Positions 27,835 through 33,808 of a DNA stretch of 33,808 nucleotides are shown in pieces. The DNA comes from a virus. How positions within the stretch are numbered: the first letter of the stretch is position 1; every line of letters begins with the position of its first letter. The stretch lies in IMG/VR virus record IMGVR_UViG_3300035698_002789, positions 1 through 33,808 of that record; one strand, given 5' to 3'. The position numbers were made by a program, and so were the translations under genes. The notes below the pieces were generated by a model. It was not told the origin of the DNA and made no database searches. It saw only the letters and a list, made by a program, of their open reading frames with translations.

Positions 27835-27863
27835 TGTATAGCATACTGCAAATCAAATGTCAA
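27835..27863 (-). promoter_or_regulatory. Promoter for the HIT-QueD-ClpP run
   Basis: Minus strand: -35 TTGACA (27863-27858), 17-bp spacer, -10 TATACA (27840-27835) with an extended TG. A leader of about 20 bases reaches the ATG at 27809. Confidence 0.85.
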
Positions 27864-27890
27864 CCATTAAAAATAGCTGCCACTAGTAAG

Positions 27891-28580
27891 TTATTTTCCA
27901 CAAGAAAATTCTTGCTGCAATTTAATATTATCAAAGAACTCTTTCTTTGTACCACTATCATGTTTAAAGCTACCTTTAAGCACAGTTGTTTGTGTAAGAC
28001 TGCTAGTTGCCATAATACCACGATTCTCACAACAGCCGTGTGTTGCTTGAATGTACACACCTAAGTGTTCCGCATCAGTTGCTGCTTTAATTTCACGGGC
28101 AATATCATTTGCAAGTTCTTCTTGCAGTGTGCCACGTCGAGCACACCATTGTGCAATACGTGTGTACTTACTAAGTCCGATAAGTTTATCTGCTGCAATG
28201 ATACCAATGTATGCAACTCCGCTCACTGGCTGGTGATGATGCGAGCACATACTTTTTAGTTCACTGCGTACTACTAGCATGCCGTCATAACGATCTGCAC
28301 TATCATTGGGAAATGCTGTTGCACTTGGCATTGGATCATAACGTCCTGCCATAATTTCATTGTAGTACATTTTAGCAAGACGCTTTGCAGTGCCTTTACT
28401 ATTAGGATCGTTGCGTCTATCAATTACAAGTGCATCTAATACGCCCTCAAATGCTGTAGTAGCTTCATTGATAAGTTCTTCTTTCTCACCTTCAAGGATA
28501 AAGTTTGAAATATTGTCTCCTGCCCAATACCGTGCATCAGCTGCTGCTAACCGATCTTTAATTTTGTCTGATATATTCAT
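27891..28580 (-). CDS. folE: GTP cyclohydrolase I (FolE)
   Basis: A 229-residue FolE. Motifs: DPMPSATAFPNDSADRYDGM, then VRSELKSMCSHHHQPVSGVA (zinc Cys and His), YIGIIAADKLIGLSKYTRIAQWCARR and IQATHGCCENRGIMATSS with the third zinc cysteine. It makes 7,8-dihydroneopterin triphosphate from GTP, the first step to both folate and deazaguanine. Together with QueD and QueE it suggests 7-deazaguanine DNA modification. It starts after GGAGAAACAA and is the first gene after the 28624-28652 promoter, with the HIT promoter 28 bp past its stop. Confidence 0.92.
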   Translation of the reverse strand: MNISDKIKDRLAAADARYWAGDNISNFILEGEKEELINEATTAFEGVLDALVIDRRNDPNSKGTAKRLAKMYYNEIMAGRYDPMPSATAFPNDSADRYDGMLVVRSELKSMCSHHHQPVSGVAYIGIIAADKLIGLSKYTRIAQWCARRGTLQEELANDIAREIKAATDAEHLGVYIQATHGCCENRGIMATSSLTQTTVLKGSFKHDSGTKKEFFDNIKLQQEFSCGK

Positions 28581-28623
28581 TTGTTTCTCCGAGTTAGGGT
28601 CGAGGATGACCGCAATTGTTTAT

Positions 28624-28652
28624 ATTGTAATGCATATTTAGACAACTGTCAA
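28624..28652 (-). promoter_or_regulatory. Promoter for folE
   Basis: Minus strand: -35 TTGACA (28652-28647), 17-bp spacer, -10 TACAAT (28629-28624). It lies over the end of the 28638-29648 gene and gives a leader of about 35 bases. Confidence 0.85.
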
Positions 28653-29648
28653 GAGGTTATGTATTCTTTTTAGAATTAATTCTTCTACCTTGGTGCTATT
28701 AACTAGTTCATAGTTGTGTTGTATCTCAGGTAAGTGACTAAAATAAAAATCCTTTGCAAATTCTTTGCCCTTTGCTACAGTAGACACAATTGCATCTACT
28801 TTTTCTAAGAAAGGCATATTGTCGTATCCTTTAGGTAGAAAATCTTCCATCATTTCAAAGCCTAAATCTTTAAGGTAAGCATAGTGTCCACGGGCACCAA
28901 GTAGTAGCGGAATCTGTCTTGAAATAAAAGATTTATATGACTTTTCGGTAACAACAGGTAAATTTATATTTCTTGAATATGGATATTCTTCACATTCAGA
29001 TTCAACTGCTATATTACAATATGCATCTTTAAATGCTGGGTGTGTTAGTAGCGTACTTCCTGACCCTCCAAAATTAACTAGACCGAGTCCTCGTTCTTCC
29101 TCGACTAACAATGGAAGTAAATTTTTATACTCATGGAATTTTAGCAAATCAAGTATGTGTAAGTCTTTCTCTATCCTCATTAAAAAGTAATCACTGTCCA
29201 CTAAATTTTGAGAAAATATAATTTTATCTAAGAGATTGTTTATGTAAAAATTGTGCCCTAGTACGAAACGATGAATACTAATTTTATTATTAAGGCAACT
29301 AAATCCATACTCTACGTCTGGCGATAAAGGAATAAAATCTTCTGTACAGTGTGTGCGGTTCCAAAACCACATTGGAAATGATATATGATAATGAAGGTTG
29401 CTATATTTTATATTAGAGTACCCTTGTGTTTGTAAGACAACAGTTTTATTAGCTAGTACCGGATGATTGAAAATATTATGCTCTATGTTAGTATTTCTCC
29501 AAACATCACCATTTGTTAATATTACGGTGTCACTGGTTATCTCAATGGTTTTCAAAGTATTAAATATTTGAGAGGGTGTCCGTGACCCTACACTTATAAT
29601 CTGTGGCTTGTATTTCTCAAAGAACTTTTTTAATACTGCTTCTGTCAT
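28638..29648 (-). CDS. Glycosyltransferase-like protein
   Basis: A 336-residue protein. The TEK-type block near the C-terminus (PVVTEKSYKSFISRQIPLLL, then GARGHYAYLKDLGFEMMEDF) matches the plus-strand protein 15178-16188, so they are probable paralogues. The N-terminal half carries ISVGSRTPSQIF and TVILTNGDVWRNTN, parts of a Rossmann-like nucleotide-sugar domain, tentatively. The start at 29648 is set by ATGA overlap with the stop of the previous gene. Substrate unknown. It follows an aminotransferase-like gene, so it may use an amino-sugar donor; that is inference. Confidence 0.55.
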   Translation of the reverse strand: MTEAVLKKFFEKYKPQIISVGSRTPSQIFNTLKTIEITSDTVILTNGDVWRNTNIEHNIFNHPVLANKTVVLQTQGYSNIKYSNLHYHISFPMWFWNRTHCTEDFIPLSPDVEYGFSCLNNKISIHRFVLGHNFYINNLLDKIIFSQNLVDSDYFLMRIEKDLHILDLLKFHEYKNLLPLLVEEERGLGLVNFGGSGSTLLTHPAFKDAYCNIAVESECEEYPYSRNINLPVVTEKSYKSFISRQIPLLLGARGHYAYLKDLGFEMMEDFLPKGYDNMPFLEKVDAIVSTVAKGKEFAKDFYFSHLPEIQHNYELVNSTKVEELILKRIHNLLTVV

Positions 29649-30532
29649 ACTCTTCTGTCCCAAATTTTGCTAAAGCAAAGTCTGTTTGTACTAGTACCCC
29701 TATTGTATTCTAAAAACTTATTGTCTGTGTCTATACCAAAAATTACACAATCACTTGGAGTAACTTTAAGATCTTTGCAATACTGTTCTTGTATTGGTGT
29801 GTATTTTTTAACAATGTAGTCGTTTTTATATTTTTTAATTAGTTCGTGTCCGACGTGAACACTGAGACTATTTACATAAGGAGTTGCCTGATCAACATAT
29901 GCTTGCAGGCTATCGTCCAGATAATCTCTCATCATTCTTATTCCTATACGATATGTTTCAACAGGAAACACTTTACTTAAACTTGTTGTAATCACTTTTA
30001 TACACTCATAGTCCAAGTTTACTTCAAGTGGTTTACTAATATTTAGGTAAGCCATATCAATTAATACAGGAACGTTTTTATCACAACATGTTTGCATTAT
30101 TGCATCAAAGTCTTTTGGAATAGTTCCGTTGTCAGAAAAAGGTAAACTTACAACAACTACATCCCCAGCGTGTATATTGTCATTGGTTATCCAACTAAAC
30201 CTATTATAGAAGTTTTCTCTTGCTACTATTTGATGATAAAAATACTCACCCTTCCATAGTCTTAGTCTACGATCCAAGTGTTTCATGTAAAACTTATCAA
30301 ATACTTCAGTTGTTCCGTTAGCAAATGCAAGATGTTTATACGCATCTATGCCTTGTATCTTATGTCCTTGTTGCATCCAATGTGCATAGTCCTTTAAGAA
30401 ATCTGGAATATTTACTGGCATAAAAGCATCAGTGTGCAAACTAACAAAGTTCACTGTTTCTTTATCATGTATGCTCCATGCACCACCATATGGTTTGTTT
30501 TTGAGATTTGGTAATGTTGGTGTTATACCCAT
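29645..30532 (-). CDS. PLP-dependent aminotransferase-like protein
   Basis: A 295-residue fold-type I PLP enzyme: LAFANGTTEVFDKFYMKH, then VLIDMAYLNIS with D159 to pair with the PLP ring nitrogen, and TTSLSKVFPVETYRIGIR with K187 as the Schiff-base lysine. It is shorter than usual aminotransferases (about 380 aa), lacking much of the C-terminal small domain. The start was set at 30532 (GGAGG 5 bases upstream). It overlaps the upstream gene by 10 bp and the glycosyltransferase-like gene by 4 bp. An amino-sugar or amino-acid substrate is possible, and activity is not proved. Confidence 0.65.
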   Translation of the reverse strand: MGITPTLPNLKNKPYGGAWSIHDKETVNFVSLHTDAFMPVNIPDFLKDYAHWMQQGHKIQGIDAYKHLAFANGTTEVFDKFYMKHLDRRLRLWKGEYFYHQIVARENFYNRFSWITNDNIHAGDVVVVSLPFSDNGTIPKDFDAIMQTCCDKNVPVLIDMAYLNISKPLEVNLDYECIKVITTSLSKVFPVETYRIGIRMMRDYLDDSLQAYVDQATPYVNSLSVHVGHELIKKYKNDYIVKKYTPIQEQYCKDLKVTPSDCVIFGIDTDNKFLEYNRGTSTNRLCFSKIWDRRV

Positions 30533-31281
30533 CTTTGCCTCCATGTATTCATTAGTTTATTACACCATTGCCTGTTTACTGGTTTTAACAAATATTCATC
30601 TACTTGGTCCCATGTAGATTCCAAGTTGCTTCTAAGTAAATCGCTTAACTTAATATTTAGACCAGGGCCGCTAGTGACGTGTTCTTTTTTAATATCCCAT
30701 TTCATAAACGTATCTGCGTCTGTATAGTCATGAACATATTGTATTGGTTTATAAGACTTAGAATGAGGACCAATAGGTGATTTGCTTGGTTTGTATCTTA
30801 ACAAATGCACTTCTTTTTCAAACCATTCGTAGAATACTTGCCTTCTTCTTTCAAGTAACCATGGCATACTATCTTTATCAGCACATATAGTAATAATTTT
30901 TTCATCTTTGGCCCATGTAGGAATGTATGGTTTTTGCCATACATTTGCAATTAACTTGTTTTCATTATAATGCTTTTTTGATAGTTTGCATTCTAGTAGA
31001 TAATCATGTGCTTGATCTTTTGTTAGATCGTCACCCCTATCAAAGATAGCGTTTCGTGTGTACCATTTAATATCATAAGGAGTGATTGGTTCGTTATTCA
31101 TATGGTCAGAACTGTCTACAACACAAAATTGTTCTGTAGCAAACTTAACCGGATCAGGTAAAGGATTATCTATCCAATCTCCAACTGCATCGCTTGTTGT
31201 ACAACATATTAAAAAACTCCTACCAGCAGAACCAGGGGTATACTGTATCCAAAGTAAATTATCTTTCTGTTTGGTCGTCAT
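30523..31281 (-). CDS. Sulfotransferase-like P-loop protein, tentative
   Basis: A 252-residue protein starting MTTKQKDNLLWIQYTPGSAG, with YTPGSAGRSFLICC as a P-loop-like segment on strand 1. Later come KIITICADKDSMPWLLERRR and a long helical C-terminus. It resembles sulfotransferase-like proteins 5829-6446 and 33129-33659 in layout only; no PAPS-specific motif is certain. The start at 31281 is set by AAAGG upstream and overlaps the 2OG oxygenase gene by 23 bp. Function is open. Confidence 0.5.
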   Translation of the reverse strand: MTTKQKDNLLWIQYTPGSAGRSFLICCTTSDAVGDWIDNPLPDPVKFATEQFCVVDSSDHMNNEPITPYDIKWYTRNAIFDRGDDLTKDQAHDYLLECKLSKKHYNENKLIANVWQKPYIPTWAKDEKIITICADKDSMPWLLERRRQVFYEWFEKEVHLLRYKPSKSPIGPHSKSYKPIQYVHDYTDADTFMKWDIKKEHVTSGPGLNIKLSDLLRSNLESTWDQVDEYLLKPVNRQWCNKLMNTWRQRWV

Positions 31282-32005
31282 ATGGCAGGCCTTTTTCTTT
31301 GTCGAACCAATACAAACTACGATGCGGCGGATTAATGTCATCGGGTTGTGCTTCACTTGTTAGGTAAAATAATCTAAGTCCTTTTCGGCATTCATCTTTG
31401 GGGCAAGCCATTGGATCCGGATAACCATGATATACTAAGTTTTTATAAGTCCAAATTAACATGTTTCCAAAGTCTGGTTTAATACTACTTAATAGTTTTT
31501 CATTTTTTGTATTGTAAAAGTTTAAACTACCACCCCAGTCTTTATTCCAGTCTTTGTTAAAGTAAACAATAACACTAACTGCTCTATTTAGCTGTAATTC
31601 TTCCACCCAATTAAAATCGGTGTGTACTTGTAATGTGTCACCGCAAAAACTTTTTACATATCCAGCACCTACCAAGTGTGGATCATTTAGTAGTTTCTTA
31701 ACACCAGTTAGTTCTTCTAACCATTTTATAAATTTACTACTACTTAACGCATGTACTAGTTGATCTGCGTAAGGCGTTTCTTCTAAGTTATTATGCTCAT
31801 ACATACAACTACCTTTTCTTGTAAAATGTTTACAATCTTCTAAAGGTATCCGGTCTAACTCATTTGCACACAGACTAGTTAACTCATCTGGCAGAAAGTT
31901 AGGTATATTAATCAAGCCGTATTCTGGATGGCTATGATATTCTTGTTTAAGTACTTCTATGTCTAGTATGTCAATTTTTTGTAATATTTCAGATTTAAAT
32001 TTCAC
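31259..32005 (-). CDS. 2OG-Fe(II) oxygenase, prolyl-4-hydroxylase-like
   Basis: A 248-residue enzyme of the P4H/Ofd1-like group. The N-terminal GLINIPNFLPDELTSLCANE is the typical entry helix, QVHTDFNWVEEL carries HxD, WGGSLNFYN follows, YHGYPDP provides the distal His, and RKGLRLFYLT gives the 2OG-binding arginine. Substrates of phage members include proline residues in proteins or sugar moieties; none is shown here. The start is uncertain: GTG at 32005 or ATG at 32026, both inside galE. It is third in the surface-modification run. Confidence 0.78.
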   Translation of the reverse strand: MKFKSEILQKIDILDIEVLKQEYHSHPEYGLINIPNFLPDELTSLCANELDRIPLEDCKHFTRKGSCMYEHNNLEETPYADQLVHALSSSKFIKWLEELTGVKKLLNDPHLVGAGYVKSFCGDTLQVHTDFNWVEELQLNRAVSVIVYFNKDWNKDWGGSLNFYNTKNEKLLSSIKPDFGNMLIWTYKNLVYHGYPDPMACPKDECRKGLRLFYLTSEAQPDDINPPHRSLYWFDKEKGLPYDDQTER

Positions 32006-32948
32006 GTGTATACCATTTCCATGCATGTTCAATAATATCATCAACATGATATTCATTTTGCCAGTTTGCTACTTCAAAGAACTTTTTGTTGCTTGCAACC
32101 AATGTATCCGGATCACCTTCACGCATTGGCCCTTCTACTACTGCTTGAGGTTTACTATCTGATACTTTACAACATTTGTGTAATATATCTAAGTTACTAG
32201 CACCAAGTCCTGTTGACAAGTTGTAAAAACCTGGCACCACACGTTGTTCTTGTGCGTAGAAATGTGCTTTTGCAATATCAGCAACGTGTACATAATCTCT
32301 TACACAAGTACCATCTTCTGTGTCTAGTGCTGTTCCGTTTAATGTAAACACTCGGTTGTGTTTGATTGCTTCCATTACTCTAGCAATAATATGAGTTGCA
32401 TCTTTTGCTTGTCCATGACGTCCTTGAGGATCAGCACCAGCGGCATTGAAATAACGTAAACCAACATAGTTTATTCCGTATGCAACACTGTATGTTTCTA
32501 ACAATTGTTCTACCATATGCTTGCTTATACCATATGGTGATATTGGATTTTTAGGATCTTCTTCTCTGATTGGAGTCATTAATGGATTGCCATATACTGC
32601 GGCACTGCTTGAAAAGATAATTTTAGGAAATAGTTTATTATCTATCATATAATCTAACATGCATTTGGTTGCAATAAAGTTATTTTCATAATAAGCACCG
32701 GGATCTTTGATACTAGGTCCAACCAAACTTGAACCAGCACAATGCACAACAACGTCGGCACTATGCAATGCACTTAGTCCACTTATTGATACAAAGTTGT
32801 CAAGAATATAGTTATCAATGTAAGGCTCTAAATGATCAAACTGCGGATTTCTATCAATTGCAGTAACAGTCCATCCTTGTTCTTTAAAATAGATTGCAGT
32901 CTGGCCGCCAATGTATCCACCGCCTCCTGTGATTACAACTGTTTTCAT
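31995..32948 (-). CDS. galE: NAD-dependent epimerase, UDP-glucose 4-epimerase type (GalE)
   Basis: A 317-residue SDR epimerase: TVVITGGGGYIGGQTAIYFK (NAD-binding), KIIFSSSAAVYGNP, and the catalytic YGISKHM (YxxxK, about residues 138-142), with TEDGTCVRDYVHVADIAKAH characteristic of GalE. It interconverts UDP-glucose and UDP-galactose, or N-acetyl forms. It starts with ATG overlapping the stop of the amidinotransferase relic (ATGA). The complete length fits the family, so it should be active. With the nucleotide-sugar dehydrogenase and phosphomannomutase at 11-13 kb it supports sugar-nucleotide synthesis. Confidence 0.92.
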   Translation of the reverse strand: MKTVVITGGGGYIGGQTAIYFKEQGWTVTAIDRNPQFDHLEPYIDNYILDNFVSISGLSALHSADVVVHCAGSSLVGPSIKDPGAYYENNFIATKCMLDYMIDNKLFPKIIFSSSAAVYGNPLMTPIREEDPKNPISPYGISKHMVEQLLETYSVAYGINYVGLRYFNAAGADPQGRHGQAKDATHIIARVMEAIKHNRVFTLNGTALDTEDGTCVRDYVHVADIAKAHFYAQEQRVVPGFYNLSTGLGASNLDILHKCCKVSDSKPQAVVEGPMREGDPDTLVASNKKFFEVANWQNEYHVDDIIEHAWKWYTREI

Positions 32949-33128
32949 TTACTTCTCCCTGGAAAATAATCTTGCATAGTGCCTTCTCTGTGTAAGTCGT
33001 TTGTAATACAATGTATTCCGCCATCCCAAAACCAACGATGTCTAAAAGGTATAACATGTGCAGTCACGCCGTATTCTGCTAACTACACAAGTTTTAAGCG
33101 GATCCCAATGTTGGTATACGTTATACAA
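32945..33128 (-). pseudogene. Internally deleted second amidinotransferase gene
   Basis: Two ends of an amidinotransferase are joined. From a TTG at 33128, 16 codons read YNVYQHWDPLKTCVV, the family opening seen in the intact gene at 10514 (SNSWSPLKEVWLG). From 33082 to the stop at 32945, in another frame, 45 codons read LAEYGVTAHVIPFRHRWFWD, GGIHCITNDLHREGT..., matching the catalytic-cysteine region VPFRTRSFWDGGMHCLTVD of the intact gene. About 250 codons in between are missing, and the joint shifts the frame near GTTAGCAG. The residual stop still overlaps galE. Confidence 0.85.
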
Positions 33129-33659
33129 TTAGTGTTTTGCTTTCCATAGTTTGTGTAAATGTTTTGCTTTTTCTTTGTCAATATTAGATTTTAAGAAAAA
33201 GTTCAATCTATCTAGCACACCATCTATGTTGTCGGCAAATAATTCATATACACTTATATTCATTATTTTATCCATCGGCGTACTGAAATATGTGTTGAAC
33301 ATGTGTGGCTCATATAAAAATATTTGTTCATGATCAGAGTAACTGTCTAATGTAAGATCTGCACCTCTTTTTACTAGCAGTGATCTACATTGGTAGGTAT
33401 CAGGAGATATTAATATCCACCTTTTATCTACCTCTGCAATATCTTTTCTTAGACTCATTATTTCGCCAAAGTGTCCATGCAGTATATTGTTTTGATCAAA
33501 CTTTTGTTTGGTTAAATTATGTCCGTCCTGATCATGGACACTTTTGTCTTTGCCTGTGTATAAACCCAAGTATGTATTAAAGTTATCAGTTGTAAATTCC
33601 AAAAGATTTTTTACATGGTTACCACCAGCATACGGAGGAAAACATATTATCGTTTTCAT
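33129..33659 (-). CDS. P-loop sulfotransferase-like protein, tentative
   Basis: A 176-residue protein starting MKTIICFPPYAGGNHVKNLL. The strand and PPYAGGNH loop are where P-loop sulfotransferases bind PAPS, and DKRWILISPDTYQCRSLLVKRG is a second Rossmann-type strand. The C-terminus is helical and basic (NIDKEKAKHLHKLWKAKH). It resembles 5829-6446 and 30523-31281 in layout. The start ATG overlaps the stop of the partial upstream gene. The gene stops exactly at the amidinotransferase relic, which suggests that the relic's deletion left this neighbour intact. Role not shown. Confidence 0.5.
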   Translation of the reverse strand: MKTIICFPPYAGGNHVKNLLEFTTDNFNTYLGLYTGKDKSVHDQDGHNLTKQKFDQNNILHGHFGEIMSLRKDIAEVDKRWILISPDTYQCRSLLVKRGADLTLDSYSDHEQIFLYEPHMFNTYFSTPMDKIMNISVYELFADNIDGVLDRLNFFLKSNIDKEKAKHLHKLWKAKH

Positions 33660-33808
33660 ATTTTGTTCACTGCATATTTTGCACCAGCAACATGATCTCT
33701 ATACCTATTGCCACTGCGTAACCATTGTTCGCCATCACCTTGCATGATATCAACCACTCTGTCAACAGTGCCATCTGTCCAGTCACTAATTAATCCCATG
33801 TTGTGATG
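33656..33808 (-). CDS. Partial CDS, C-terminal end of an unrecognised protein
   Basis: The frame is open to the right edge of the window and ends at 33656, overlapping the next ATG (ATGA). The visible end reads HHNMGLISDWTDGTVDRVVD, then MQGDGEQWLRSGNRYRDHVAGA and KYAVNKI. I do not recognise the family. The gene continues outside the window. Confidence 0.65.
   Translation of the reverse strand, partial: HHNMGLISDWTDGTVDRVVDIMQGDGEQWLRSGNRYRDHVAGAKYAVNKI

Noticed and set aside
1-33808. CRISPR array, transposon ends or integrase
   Set aside because: No regularly spaced repeats, inverted-repeat-bounded elements, transposase or integrase genes were seen.

Overview
The window looks like about 34 kb of a large, AT-rich, tailed-phage genome of the marine T4-like (myovirus) kind. 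The signs are tightly packed genes with 1-35 bp overlaps almost all on the minus strand, a T4 RNase H / flap-nuclease gene, phage-type FolE, QueD and QueE, a phage ClpP, many small proteins of the type conserved in cyanophages and pelagiphages, and scattered tRNA genes. The only independent host hint is a two-piece (circularly permuted) tmRNA, a form typical of alphaproteobacteria, so an alphaproteobacterial host such as SAR11 is an inference. No capsid, tail or terminase gene is seen here.

Layout, left to right. (1) 1-4.86 kb: a conserved small protein, a 2OG-Fe(II) oxygenase, a 43-residue membrane protein, a tRNA array led by a gene for an RNA polymerase omega-subunit homologue (rpoZ-like), an alpha/beta hydrolase, a secreted outer-membrane porin-like barrel, the tmRNA, and a protein with two internal tandem duplications. 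(2) 4.9-9.8 kb: small phage proteins, a histone-H1-like lysine/alanine/proline tail protein, tRNAs for Asp, Trp(CCA), Arg and Gly, a tiny 20-codon ORF between a promoter and a terminator, and a CysC-like kinase overlapping a nucleotidyltransferase. (3) 9.8-15 kb: SGNH hydrolase, amidinotransferase, eukaryotic-type phosphomannomutase, nucleotide-sugar dehydrogenase, PRMT-like methyltransferase, a structured hairpin and tRNA-Thr. (4) 15-21 kb: conserved small proteins, the flap nuclease, two more SGNH proteins and a second PRMT-like enzyme. (5) 21-28.6 kb: NAD synthetase, QueE, phosphoribosyltransferase, methyltransferase, glycosyltransferase, ClpP, QueD, an acidic protein, HIT protein and FolE. 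(6) 28.6-33.8 kb: a sugar/surface-modification run (glycosyltransferase-like, PLP aminotransferase-like, two P-loop sulfotransferase-like proteins, 2OG oxygenase, GalE) with the relic of a second amidinotransferase.

How it fits together. FolE, QueD and QueE form most of a preQ0 route, which in phages usually feeds 7-deazaguanine DNA modification; QueC and a transglycosylase are not in the window. The sugar-nucleotide enzymes plus glycosyltransferases, SGNH proteins, amidinotransferase and aminotransferase suggest building or decorating a glycan on virion or host. The omega homologue, tmRNA, tRNAs, ClpP and NAD synthetase act on host transcription, translation rescue, proteolysis and cofactor supply. 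Ten near-consensus sigma70-type promoters, all minus strand and all with a 17-bp spacer, indicate strong use of the host RNA polymerase holoenzyme.

Most striking: the permuted tmRNA with readable tag ANANRAPEMAMAA, the rpoZ-like gene, a 36-bp promoter block repeated exactly, unusual tRNAs, an amidinotransferase gene reduced to its two ends, and nadE with no ATG/GTG/TTG start.
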